From positions 1-64,000 of the forward strand of contig CAVPEV010000021.1 in the NCBI GenBank assembly GCA_963703555.1: DNA of 64,000 bases, given 5' to 3'. Under the pieces are notes generated by a model. The model saw only the letters and a program-made list of their open reading frames with translations. It was not told the DNA's origin and did not search any database. The stretch comes from CAVPEV01 sp963703555 (lineage in GTDB: Bacteria > Actinomycetota > Actinomycetes > Actinomycetales > Cellulomonadaceae). Made by a program: the position numbers and the translations under genes. Numbering within the stretch: the stretch's first letter is position 1; each line of letters begins with the position of its first letter. Below are positions 42,719 to 51,034 of this stretch, piece after piece.

Positions 42719-43540
42719 TCATTCGCGTACACCGCCCATGCCCAGACCCGCGAGCAACTGCCGCTGGGCGAACACGACAAGCAGGACAATGGGGATCGTC
42801 GAGATCGTGCTCGCCGCGCCGATCGAGCCCCAGAGGATCTTCTTGTCGGTCTGGAACATGGCGATGACCATCGGGATCGTCAGCACGCGGTTGCCGGCCA
42901 GGACGAGCACGAAGAGGAACTCATTCCAGATCAGCACGAACGTTACGACCGCGCTGGCTGCGATGCCTGGCCGGGCGATGGGCAGCACGACCTGCCACAG
43001 GATGCGCATGAAACCGGCCCCATCGAGACGCGCGGCCTCGTCGAGCTCGACCGGGATCCCGTTGATGACGCGGTGCATGATGAGGATCGTCAGCGGGATC
43101 TGGAAGGCGACCAGTGCGGCGACCAGCCCAGCCATCGTGTCGAGCAGATGCAGTTGCCGGTAGAGATAGAAGGTCGGGATGACGATCGCGAACGACGGCA
43201 CGAGCCGGCTCAGCGCGAACGTCGCCGTCAGGCCGACGGCGCCGCGCACCCGATACCGGGCGAGGGCGTAGGCGGCCATCAACCCGAGCACGACGCAGAG
43301 CGCCGTCGCGACGACGCTCAACTGCACGCTGTTGGTGAGGGCCGCGACGAAGGACGGGTCCGACAGCAGTTTGCGGTAATTGCCGAGGTAGGGGACGAAG
43401 AACCAGCGGGTGGGAAGCCGGTAGGCCATCTCGTCGGGCTGGAACGAGATGACCAGGAACCAGGCGACCGGGTAGACGCTCATCGCGACGAGCAGGGCGC
43501 CGACGAGGATGTTGACGGCCCCGAGCGACGCGCGCTTCAT
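42719..43540 (-). CDS. CUT1-type ABC sugar permease (MalG-like)
   Basis: A 273-residue permease with six membrane segments and the EAA loop LDEAARLDGAGFMRILWQVVLPIARPGI. The N-terminus (SVYPVAWFLVISFQPDE) is typical of MalG/UgpE partners. The ATG overlaps the stop of the preceding permease by 4 nt. No ATPase gene is in the operon. In Bacillus the frlN-frlM permeases of the fructoselysine importer are of the same CUT1 type. Confidence 0.85.
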   Translation of the reverse strand: MKRASLGAVNILVGALLVAMSVYPVAWFLVISFQPDEMAYRLPTRWFFVPYLGNYRKLLSDPSFVAALTNSVQLSVVATALCVVLGLMAAYALARYRVRGAVGLTATFALSRLVPSFAIVIPTFYLYRQLHLLDTMAGLVAALVAFQIPLTILIMHRVINGIPVELDEAARLDGAGFMRILWQVVLPIARPGIAASAVVTFVLIWNEFLFVLVLAGNRVLTIPMVIAMFQTDKKILWGSIGAASTISTIPIVLLVVFAQRQLLAGLGMGGVRE

Positions 43541-44478
43541 CGCGCACCTCGTGGAGTCAGTCGCCGCGCCACCGCGGCAGCGAGCGCGACGACCACGATC
43601 GCCAGGACGACGATGACGACGGCGGCCGACGTCCTGCCGATCTCGAACTCACGGAAGCCGTTCTGGTACAGGTAGAGGTTGATGACGGACGTCAGCCTGC
43701 CGGGGCCGCCAGCTGTCATGACGTAGACCTCGTCGAAGAGCTGGATCGCGTCCATAGCGCGTAGCACCAGGACGCTGAGCAGGATCGGGCGCAGCGCGGG
43801 CAGAGTGACATAGCGGAACCGCTGGAGTGCCCCGGCGCCGTCGACCATGGACGCCTCGATGGGCTCGCGGGGCAGACCGCTGAGCCCCGCGAGGCACAGG
43901 AGCGCAACGAACGGCGTCGTGTGCCAGACCTCCATGACGACAACCGACCAGCGCACGGTGCTTGGGTCGGTCAGCCAGGCGTGTGGCTCGAAACCGAAGA
44001 GCATCATCAGGTAGTTCAACTGGCCGAACTGAGCGCTGTACAGCATCCGGAAGAAGTTCCCGATGACGACCGGGACGAGCAGGTAGGGCAGGAGCGTCAC
44101 ACCACGTACGACGCTCCTGCCCCGCATAGGCTGGTTGAGCCACAGGGCGATCAGCAGCCCGAAGGACATCTCGAGAACCAGTGCCGGGACTATGACCCAC
44201 AGGGTCGTGGCAATGGCCTCGTGGAAGTCGGTCGAGGTCAGCACCGATGTGTAGTTCGAGAGCCCGACCGATCGAGGCGGCGTCCCCTTCGAGAGATTGG
44301 CGTCGGTGAAGCTCAGCCAGGCGGCAATGGCCAGCGGGAGGACCCGGAGTGCCAGCACCACCGCCACGGCGGGGGCCAGGAGCGCGAGTGCCGCGGTGCG
44401 TTCCGCAGCACCCGTGCTCCGGACGCGTTTCGCCTTCGGCTGGTGGTCGCTCCTGAGCGACGGCAGCACCGTGGTCAC
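43537..44478 (-). CDS. CUT1-type ABC sugar permease (MalF-like)
   Basis: A 313-residue permease with a cytoplasmic N-terminal stretch and six membrane segments. The EAA loop reads IEASMVDGAGALQRFRYVTLPALRPIL. GTG at 44478 overlaps the stop of the solute-binding gene (GTGA). Pairs with the following MalG-like permease. Confidence 0.85.
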   Translation of the reverse strand: MTTVLPSLRSDHQPKAKRVRSTGAAERTAALALLAPAVAVVLALRVLPLAIAAWLSFTDANLSKGTPPRSVGLSNYTSVLTSTDFHEAIATTLWVIVPALVLEMSFGLLIALWLNQPMRGRSVVRGVTLLPYLLVPVVIGNFFRMLYSAQFGQLNYLMMLFGFEPHAWLTDPSTVRWSVVVMEVWHTTPFVALLCLAGLSGLPREPIEASMVDGAGALQRFRYVTLPALRPILLSVLVLRAMDAIQLFDEVYVMTAGGPGRLTSVINLYLYQNGFREFEIGRTSAAVVIVVLAIVVVALAAAVARRLTPRGAR

Positions 44479-45749
44479 GGGGTTGCCGTCCCACCCTTCA
44501 TCGCGTCGGCGAGGCGAAGCGACGCCTCGTGCACCCCTTCTTGGGTGCTGATCTGTCCGCTCAGCGCCGACGACAGCGGAGGCCCCATCGCGGCCTCCCA
44601 GTTGACCCAGTCGGAGGTGACTGGGAAGTAGATCGCGTTCTCATAGTTCTGCAGCGCCGCAGCGTAGTAGGGGAACCGCTGCTGCAGCCCGGAGTCGCTG
44701 AGCAACGAGATACGGCTGGCCGATCCGCCCTTGTCGAGCCCGACCTTCTGCTGCTCCGCGGACGTCGCCCAGGCGATGAAGTCGAACGCCTCCTGCTGGT
44801 GCTTCGACTTGGCAGAGACCGCCAGTCCCCATCCGCCGAGGTTCGGAGTGGACTTGCCCGTCGGACCGGCGGGCAGAGCGGCGAAACCGACCTTCCCCGC
44901 GACCTGGGACGATGCGCCGATCACGGCATCCGAGGTGTCGGAGAAGTTGATCATCATCGCGGTCTTGCCGGCGGAGAACGCCGCGGCAGCGGCCGGCCAG
45001 TCGGACGCCAGCGCATCGCCCGGCGCGCACTGGAGCACCTGGTTCCACAGGTCGAGTGCTTCGACCGCCTCCGGAGTGTCGACGGTGCTCTGCTCGCCGT
45101 CGGTGATCGACGCCCCGTAGGACCAAGCGATGCTCCAGTACTCGTCGAGCAGCGGGTCGTCACGCTTGCCGATGAACGTCGTTCCCGTCACGCCCGTCTT
45201 CTGCTGCACCGTGCACGCCGCGGACAGGTACTCGTCCCAGGTCTTGGGGACAGCGACGCCCGCCTGCTGGAGGAGATCGGTGCGGTAGTAGAGCATGTAG
45301 ACGGCACCGAACCACGGAATCGCGTACTGCTTGCCGTCGATGGTCGCCCAGTCGACGTAGGCGGCGACGAAGTCCTTCATGTCGATAGTGCTCGAGGCCG
45401 CGGCCGCCATGTCGTTGAGCGGCAGCACGTAGCCGGACTCCGTGTACTGCTTGAGCCAGGCGTAGTCAAGCCCGAAGACGTCGTAGCTGTTGGCATCCGA
45501 GCTAAACCCTAGGATCGTCCGCTCGCGCGTAGCGTCGTAGTCGTACAGGTCCACTTGGACCGGTGTGCCGGGGTGGTCCTTCGAGTACTGCTCCGCGGCA
45601 GCCTTCAGCGCCTCACCAGGTCCTCCGGTCTGCGCGATGACGCGGACGCCTCCACTGTTGTTCTCGGCCGTCGCCGCGCAGCCGGTCACGGCACCTGCGA
45701 CGAGCCCGGCGGCGACCGCAAGGGCCGCACACCGTTGGGGCTTCTTCAT
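44475..45749 (-). CDS. Family 1 extracellular solute-binding lipoprotein
   Basis: A 424-residue binding protein. The signal peptide AALAVAAGLVAGAVTGC has a lipobox (VTGC). The mature part is of the MalE/UgpB class, with FGLDYAWLKQYTESGYVLPL, YAIPWFGAVYMLYYRTDLLQQAG, KTWDEYL and a Trp-rich C-terminal region (TSDWVNWEAAMGPPL). It would bind the imported sugar conjugate. Its ATG overlaps the SDR stop (ATGA), so expression is coupled. Confidence 0.88.
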   Translation of the reverse strand: MKKPQRCAALAVAAGLVAGAVTGCAATAENNSGGVRVIAQTGGPGEALKAAAEQYSKDHPGTPVQVDLYDYDATRERTILGFSSDANSYDVFGLDYAWLKQYTESGYVLPLNDMAAAASSTIDMKDFVAAYVDWATIDGKQYAIPWFGAVYMLYYRTDLLQQAGVAVPKTWDEYLSAACTVQQKTGVTGTTFIGKRDDPLLDEYWSIAWSYGASITDGEQSTVDTPEAVEALDLWNQVLQCAPGDALASDWPAAAAAFSAGKTAMMINFSDTSDAVIGASSQVAGKVGFAALPAGPTGKSTPNLGGWGLAVSAKSKHQQEAFDFIAWATSAEQQKVGLDKGGSASRISLLSDSGLQQRFPYYAAALQNYENAIYFPVTSDWVNWEAAMGPPLSSALSGQISTQEGVHEASLRLADAMKGGTATP

Positions 45750-46465
45750 GATTCCTGCCTATCGACGGTGAATCCCAGATGGGCGCCCCCGCTCACGGTG
45801 AGCATGGAGCCGGTCATGTAGCTGCTCGGCTGGGTGACGAGGAAGACCGCGGTCGCGGCGATCTCCTCAGGCTCAGCCACCCGGCCCAGCGGGGTCGACG
45901 TCTCGTACCCCCGGAACACCTCGGCCGGCGTCATGCCGCGAAGCTCTGCCTCCCAGGCCAGCTCGCGAGTCTCCATCGGGGTGCGGACGTACATCGGGCA
46001 GACACCGTTGATGCGGATCCCGCGCAGCGCGAGTTCCGGAGCTGACGCCTCGACGATCCCGGTGACGGCGAACTTCGAGGCGCAGTACGCGGTCAGGAAC
46101 GGCGCACCACGCAGGCCGCCGCACGAGTCGATCACCGCGATGGCCGCACCGTCCCGGAGCACCGGCACGAGCGACCGCAGACAGTTGAAGACACCGAACG
46201 CATTGACGCCCATCTGGAAGTTCCAGTCGTCGTCGGTCGTGTCGACGAGCGCCGCCATCCTCGACACACCGGCCGCGAGGACCACCGCATCGAGGCCCGG
46301 CTCGAGCCGGCCCGAGGCCGCTCGGACCGAATCCGAGTCAGCGACATCCACCGGAAGGTCGCTCGTCAGATCCCAGTCGGTGACATCGAACCCGGCACCG
46401 GCCAGGGCGGCCGCCGTCGCCCGTCCGATCCCGCCGCCCGATCCGGTGACCACCGCACGTCTCAT
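45746..46465 (-). CDS. Short-chain dehydrogenase/reductase
   Basis: A 239-residue SDR. Cofactor motif VTGSGGGIGRATAAAL (TGxxxGxG), an Asp pair (WDLTSDL) that favours NAD, catalytic Ser in VIDSCGGLRG, and YCASK with catalytic Tyr and Lys. The ATG at 46465 gives the cofactor motif at the usual position; longer in-frame versions reach into the operator region. First gene of the operon to the MDR. Together with the MDR it implies two oxidation steps; the substrate is unknown. Confidence 0.82.
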   Translation of the reverse strand: MRRAVVTGSGGGIGRATAAALAGAGFDVTDWDLTSDLPVDVADSDSVRAASGRLEPGLDAVVLAAGVSRMAALVDTTDDDWNFQMGVNAFGVFNCLRSLVPVLRDGAAIAVIDSCGGLRGAPFLTAYCASKFAVTGIVEASAPELALRGIRINGVCPMYVRTPMETRELAWEAELRGMTPAEVFRGYETSTPLGRVAEPEEIAATAVFLVTQPSSYMTGSMLTVSGGAHLGFTVDRQES

Positions 46466-46551
46466 CACGTCGCCCTGCCTCTCGCCATCGGGAACCATCG
46501 ACTCCGCGCAGCATCCCGTCGGCCGTGTGGTCGCGCGATGCATCGACGTGC

Positions 46552-46581
46552 CTTGTCAGACAGATGATCCACATGTCTGTC
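46552..46581. promoter_or_regulatory. Candidate GntR operator pair before the SDR operon
   Basis: CTTGTCAGACAGA (46552-46564) resembles the palindrome CCTGTCAGACAGG found before frlB. TGTCTGTC (46574-46581) repeats its right half on the other strand. It lies 87-116 nt upstream of the SDR start, within its probable promoter region. Confidence 0.5.
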
Positions 46582-46656
46582 GTGCGGCCCTATAGTCCGC
46601 GCATCCACGGCCATGAGTCAAGAGCCGTGACGAACTTGGTACGGGGATTCCGCCTA

Positions 46657-46669
46657 CCTGACAGACAGG
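46657..46669. promoter_or_regulatory. Candidate GntR operator, second site
   Basis: CCTGACAGACAGG differs by one base from CCTGTCAGACAGG at 47498. It lies between the GntR stop and the SDR operon, about 190 nt from the SDR start. Confidence 0.5.
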
Positions 46670-46687
46670 CTCGCACGGCTCACGCAC

Positions 46688-47404
46688 CTAGCGGTGGCGC
46701 ACGACGTTGAAGGCGAAACGGCCGCCGCGGTGGTAGTTGGCGGAGCGCAGCACACGCCGGCCCGACCTGGTGATCGCCGTCTCGGTGATCAACAGCCACG
46801 GACCCAGGCCGTGCAACGAGTACCGCTCGGCGACCTGCTCGGGCAGCTCGGCCGCTTCGATGCGAGCCGACGACGACACGGGCCCCAGGCCCTGCGCCTC
46901 GAGCAGCTCGTTCAGCGAGCCCGTCCAGTCCAGGTGCCTGACCGGCGCAGGCAGGCAGGTGCGGTCGATGGTGTCGACGCCGTAGATCAGGACCTCGTCC
47001 CCGCTGGACCGCAACCGTTCGAGCCGGATGACCAGGTCATCCGCGCTCAGGCTCAGGGCGGCCCGCTCCTCGTCCGTCGGCGCGCTCTCACGGACCGACA
47101 GCACCACCGTCGAGGCCTGGTAGCCCATCTCTTCGAGCGCATCGTGGATGGACTCGTACCGCGTGATGGGCCGCTCAACCTGCAGCGAGCCGAGGGCGGT
47201 GAGGAATCGGCCGCGCCCAGGAACCGCCTCGACGACCCCGCCCTGCTCGAGGAGCCGGAACGCCTCCCGTGCGGTGCTGCGGCCCACGCCGAACTCGCGG
47301 CAGACCTCCGACTCGCTCGGCACGCGGTCTCCTGGATGCAGCCCGCGCTCGAGAAACGCGGCAACGAGAGAGTCGCTCACCTGGTTGGCCACCGACCGAG
47401 CCAC
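46688..47404 (-). CDS. GntR/HutC (UTRA) regulator of the sugar-conjugate locus
   Basis: A 238-residue regulator. The GntR winged helix (residues about 8-70) contains LHPGDRVPSESEVCREFGVGRSTAREAFRLLEQGGVVEAVPGRGRF. The C-terminal UTRA effector domain covers about 85-238 (ITRYESIHDALEEMG...GGRFAFNVVRHR). UTRA regulators commonly bind phosphosugars, which would be the FrlD-type product here; FrlR of Bacillus and Salmonella FraR-type regulators belong to this class. It lies between the divergent transport operon and frlBD-like genes. Confidence 0.85.
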   Translation of the reverse strand: MARSVANQVSDSLVAAFLERGLHPGDRVPSESEVCREFGVGRSTAREAFRLLEQGGVVEAVPGRGRFLTALGSLQVERPITRYESIHDALEEMGYQASTVVLSVRESAPTDEERAALSLSADDLVIRLERLRSSGDEVLIYGVDTIDRTCLPAPVRHLDWTGSLNELLEAQGLGPVSSSARIEAAELPEQVAERYSLHGLGPWLLITETAITRSGRRVLRSANYHRGGRFAFNVVRHR

Positions 47405-47497
47405 CCTGACCTCCCGTCCATTACACCCACGTCAGGAGCCGACAGCGTAGCAGGACCGGACCTCTGGCAACTTGACATAGAGCATCACTCGGGACAC

Positions 47498-47510
47498 CCT
47501 GTCAGACAGG
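47498..47510. promoter_or_regulatory. Perfect palindromic operator before frlB-like gene
   Basis: CCTGTCAGACAGG, a perfect 13-bp palindrome around a central A, lies 55 nt upstream of the frlB-like start. Close variants occur at 46552 and 46657. A TTGACA at 47472-47477 could be a -35 element, though no good -10 follows at standard spacing. Confidence 0.65.
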
Positions 47511-47565
47511 ACGGCTTGCTATCTGACCGGTATTAGTGGATTCATGCTTCCAGAAGGGAACTTCC

Positions 47566-48579
47566 GTGCTCAACCTCGATGAGGGACGCTTTGTTCACAT
47601 CCAGACCGGCGCCGTCGATCTGGCCAAGGGGATCGACGAGGCCGTCGCGACCGCACTGGCCTCCGGCACGGAGAACCTCTTCTTTGCCGGCACCGGCGGA
47701 GCCGGGATCCTCATGCTGCCAGCGGCCGACCTGCTGGCTCGCCGCTCGACCCTTCCGGTGCACGTCGTCCAGCCGGCCGAACTGATCGCCATGGGCTCAC
47801 CGCACCTCGGGCCGCACTCCCTGGTCGTCATCCCGTCGCTCTCCGGCACGACGAAGGAGAGTGTGGAGTTGTTGACCCTGACCAAGGCCAAGGGCGCACG
47901 TGTGCTGGCGCTCACCGGCCACGCCGACTCCCCCCTCGCGCGCGGGGCGGACTGGAACCTCACCAACGAGGCAGCCGACGACACGTCGTCGGAGTCCTTC
48001 TACCTCCAGTCGCTGCTCGTCGCGCTGTCGGTCATCGCCCAACGAGGCGAGGGCGGCGACTACACCGCTACCGTCGCCGAGCTCCAGGAGCTGCCGGAGG
48101 CGCTGCTCGCGGTCAAGCGAGGCTTCGAGGACCGTGCCGAACACCTCGCCACGGAGTGGCGGGACGAGCCGTACCACATCATCACCGGGGCCGGGGGTAC
48201 GTGGGCCGAGGCCTTCTACTACGGCATGTGTATCCTTGAGGAGATGCAGTGGATCCGCACCCGGCCGGTCCATGCCGCGGACTTCTTCCACGGACCACTG
48301 GAGCTCGTGGAACCGGGCGTCAGCGTCGTCTGCCTCAAGGGCGAGGACGCCGCACGTCCGCTCGTCGAGCGGGTCGAGTCGTTCGTCCGGCCGCTGACGG
48401 GCAAGCTCGCCGTCCTCGACACGGCCGAACTGCCGACACCGGGCATCTCGCCCGCGACCCGCGCCCTGGTCTCCCCCGTCCTGCTCGCGACGGTGCTCGA
48501 GCGCGTCAGCGCCCACCTGGAGGTGCTGCGGGACCACCCGCTGGTCATGCGCCGGTACTACCGCCGCATGGCGTACTGA
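47566..48579 (+). CDS. FrlB-like fructosamine-6-phosphate deglycase (SIS family)
   Basis: A 337-residue protein with two SIS domains. I recognise FrlB-type features: SLSGTTKESVEL and LTGHADSPLARGADW in domain 1; HAADFFHGPLELVEPGVSVVCLKGEDAARP in domain 2, matching the EFRHGPLEIVEPGV region of E. coli FrlB; and the tail MRRYYRRMAY, comparable to RRYYGGLVEY. Such enzymes split fructoselysine 6-phosphate (or related Amadori phosphates) into glucose 6-phosphate and the amine. The GTG at 47566 sits behind AGAAGGGAA. Followed 10 nt later by the kinase. Confidence 0.78.
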   Translation: MLNLDEGRFVHIQTGAVDLAKGIDEAVATALASGTENLFFAGTGGAGILMLPAADLLARRSTLPVHVVQPAELIAMGSPHLGPHSLVVIPSLSGTTKESVELLTLTKAKGARVLALTGHADSPLARGADWNLTNEAADDTSSESFYLQSLLVALSVIAQRGEGGDYTATVAELQELPEALLAVKRGFEDRAEHLATEWRDEPYHIITGAGGTWAEAFYYGMCILEEMQWIRTRPVHAADFFHGPLELVEPGVSVVCLKGEDAARPLVERVESFVRPLTGKLAVLDTAELPTPGISPATRALVSPVLLATVLERVSAHLEVLRDHPLVMRRYYRRMAY

Positions 48580-48589
48580 TTCGGCGTCG

Positions 48590-49411
48590 ATGAACCCGCC
48601 CGCGCAGGTGTTCGGCTGCCTCGGCGACAACACGATCGACGTCTTCTCCGGCGCCGAGACCGCCGCGTACGTCGGCGGGAACGCCATCAATGTCGCCGTC
48701 CAGCTCAGCAGGCTCGGACACCCCGTCCGCTATGCGGGCGCAGTCGGCGCAGATCCGTGGGGTGCGGCCATTCGGCGAGTGCTCACCTCCCAAGGCGTCG
48801 ACGTGGGCCTGCTGCACACCCGGCGAGGGCCGACCGCACACACCGACCTGCGTGTGCTGCCCAGCGGCGACCGCGTGATCGAGCGGGAGGAGTACGGGGT
48901 CTCGGGAGACTACCGGCCGTCGGTCACGGACCTCGATGCGCTCGCTGCCTGCGCCGTCGTCCACCTGGGCATGATTCCCGAGGCCGCGGCGGTCCGACGC
49001 GCACTCAAGGCCAGAGGCGCGGTCGTGTCCCAGGACTGCGCGGTCAGCCCCGGGTTCGCCGGCCTGGACGTGGCGTTCTGCTCGGCCGGGGAGGATCTCG
49101 ATCACGCCGACGAGCTGGCGCGATCGGCGTTGGCCGGAGGCGCACGGCTCGCCGTTGTCACCTGTGGCGCGTTAGGCGCCGTTGCGTACGATGGCACGCG
49201 CTCCTGGCGATGCCCCGCTCGACCGGCGGTCGTCGTCGACACGACGGGTGCAGGCGACAGCTTCATCGCAGGGTTCCTCGATGCCTACGTCGCCGCCAGC
49301 GACATCCAGCAATGCCTTGAGGCCGGTGCCCGTACGGCCGCGGCGACCGTCGAGCACCCGGCCGGGTTTCCGCAGCCACCACTGGCGGAACGCACCGACG
49401 GGCGCGGCTGA
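48590..49411 (+). CDS. FrlD-like fructosamine 6-kinase (PfkB family)
   Basis: A 273-residue PfkB kinase. It matches FrlD in CLGDNTIDVFSG, YVGGNAINVAVQLSRLG and SQGVDVGLLHTRRGPTAHTD, with the catalytic VVDTTGAGDSFIAGFLDAY near the C-terminus (catalytic Asp of GAGD). FrlD phosphorylates fructoselysine at O6 to give the FrlB substrate, so the pair forms a two-step route to glucose 6-phosphate. Other PfkB specificities (ribokinase, KdgK) fit the motifs less well, and the adjacent FrlB-like gene decides the call. Confidence 0.75.
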   Translation: MNPPAQVFGCLGDNTIDVFSGAETAAYVGGNAINVAVQLSRLGHPVRYAGAVGADPWGAAIRRVLTSQGVDVGLLHTRRGPTAHTDLRVLPSGDRVIEREEYGVSGDYRPSVTDLDALAACAVVHLGMIPEAAAVRRALKARGAVVSQDCAVSPGFAGLDVAFCSAGEDLDHADELARSALAGGARLAVVTCGALGAVAYDGTRSWRCPARPAVVVDTTGAGDSFIAGFLDAYVAASDIQQCLEAGARTAAATVEHPAGFPQPPLAERTDGRG

Positions 49412-49443
49412 CCGACGCGGCCCTGCACGGTGGTGGGGGTCGT

Positions 49444-49485
49444 GACGCCCGCGGGTCCCTGACCCCACCGCTTGTCGCGGGCGTC
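49444..49485. terminator. Inverted repeat after frlD-like gene
   Basis: GACGCCCGCG (49444-49453) and CGCGGGCGTC (49476-49485) form 10-bp perfect arms with a 22-nt loop. The long loop makes terminator function uncertain. An IS256-type element begins 17 nt later. Confidence 0.35.
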
Positions 49486-49502
49486 CGGGGACCGGTCGGG
49501 TC

Positions 49503-50871
49503 TGTCAGAGGAACGGTGGGTGGGGTCTGGTCTGATACGCCGAGCGGCTGCTCGGCGGGGAGGCGGTACCGATGACCGGGACGGTCGAGCCCGTGGTGCT
49601 CGACGAGGCGGGGAACACGCAGATGGGCCGGGCGATGGTTGCCCAGGCGCGGCAGACCGGGGTGGGTCTGGTCGGTCCGGACGGGCTGTTGGCCGGGTTG
49701 ACCAAGCAGGTCCTGGAGTTGGCGTTGGAGGAGGAGGTGACCGAGCACCTCGGCTATGAAGCCGGCGACCGGCAGGCCAAGGTCGGCACGAATGAACGCA
49801 ACGGGAGCCGGTCCAAGACCGTGATCACCGAGATGGGACCGGTGCAGCTGGAGGTCCCGCGCGACCGTGAGGGCACGGTCACCCCGGCGATCGTCGAGAA
49901 GCGGCAGCGACGCCTGGAGGGCATCGACGAGCTCGTGTTGTCCCTGACCGCTCGTGGGTTGACGACCGGGCAGATCAGCGCGCACTTCGCCGAGGTCTAC
50001 GGGGCCGCGGTGTCCAAGGACACCGTCAGCCGGATCACCGAGAAGGTCACCGCGGGGATGTCCGACTGGCAGACCCGACCACTGGATGCGGTCTACCCGG
50101 TGATCTTCATCGACGCGATCGTGGTCAAGGTTCGCGACGGGCAGGTCACGAACAAGCCGTTCTACGTGGTCATCGGCGTGACCACCCGCGGGGAACGCGA
50201 CATCTTGGGGATCTGGGCCGGTGACGGCGGGGAGGGCGCCAAGTACTGGCTGAACGTCCTGACGCAGATCAAGAACCGCGGCGTCCAGGACGTGTGCATC
50301 GCGGTCTGCGACGGCCTCAAGGGACTGCCCGACGCGATCACCACCGTCTGGGAGCTGACCCAGGTCCAGACGTGCGTGATCCATCTGATCCGCAACACGT
50401 TCCGCTACGCCGCCCGCCAGGACTGGGACGCCATCGCCCGCGACCTCAAGCCGATCTACACGGCGGTGAATGCCGAGCAGGCCGCCGGTCGGCTGGACGA
50501 CTTCGCCGAAAAGTGGGCGGTCAAGTACCCGGCGGCGGTCAAGCTGTGGCGCAGCGCGTGGGGCGACTTCGTGCCGTTCCTGGACTACGACGTGGAGATC
50601 CGCAAGATCATCTGCACGACCAACGCGATCGAGTCCCTGAACGCCCGCTACCGGCGCACGGTCCGGGCCCGGGGGCACTTCCCGAACGACGCCGCCGCGC
50701 TGAAGTGCCTCTACCTGGTCACCCGGGCACTGGACCCCACCGGACGGGGCAGGGCACGATGGGTGGTCAGGTGGAAGGCCGCACTGAACGCGTTCGCCAT
50801 CACCTTCGAGGGACGCATCAACCCCTCGAGCATCTAGAGAACGCCGGGCACCGCCCACCGTTCATCTGACA
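49503..50871 (+). mobile_element. IS256-family element (second type), apparently complete
   Basis: Imperfect terminal inverted repeats: TGTCAGAGGAACGGTGGG (49503-49520) and, inverted, TGTCAGATGAACGGTGGG (50871-50854). They enclose a full transposase. Flanking bases show no obvious 8-9 bp target duplication. It is inserted directly after the frlD-like gene and is distinct from the IS256 copies A and B. Confidence 0.85.
49572..50837 (+). CDS. IS256-family transposase
   Basis: A 421-residue mutator-type DDE transposase, full length for the family. The helix-turn-helix region includes LTARGLTTGQISAHFAEVYG; the DDE residues lie in PVIFIDAIVVKVRDG, IAVCDGLKGLPDAI and CTTNAIESLNARYRRTVRARG. The reading frame is intact, so the element may be active. 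Confidence 0.92.
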   Translation: MTGTVEPVVLDEAGNTQMGRAMVAQARQTGVGLVGPDGLLAGLTKQVLELALEEEVTEHLGYEAGDRQAKVGTNERNGSRSKTVITEMGPVQLEVPRDREGTVTPAIVEKRQRRLEGIDELVLSLTARGLTTGQISAHFAEVYGAAVSKDTVSRITEKVTAGMSDWQTRPLDAVYPVIFIDAIVVKVRDGQVTNKPFYVVIGVTTRGERDILGIWAGDGGEGAKYWLNVLTQIKNRGVQDVCIAVCDGLKGLPDAITTVWELTQVQTCVIHLIRNTFRYAARQDWDAIARDLKPIYTAVNAEQAAGRLDDFAEKWAVKYPAAVKLWRSAWGDFVPFLDYDVEIRKIICTTNAIESLNARYRRTVRARGHFPNDAAALKCLYLVTRALDPTGRGRARWVVRWKAALNAFAITFEGRINPSSI

Positions 50872-51034
50872 CTCCCGGACCGGGCGCCTGCGCAGGTTGT
50901 CCGCCCATCACCGGCGGCGCCTGCGGACGCCGTGCGAGGATCGCGGCATGACGGCGCAACCCTCTGTGTCAGCCTTGGGAGAGCCACTCGGATAGTCCGG
51001 TTCGGTGGCGTGAGGGCGGGGAGGAGTTCCCCTG

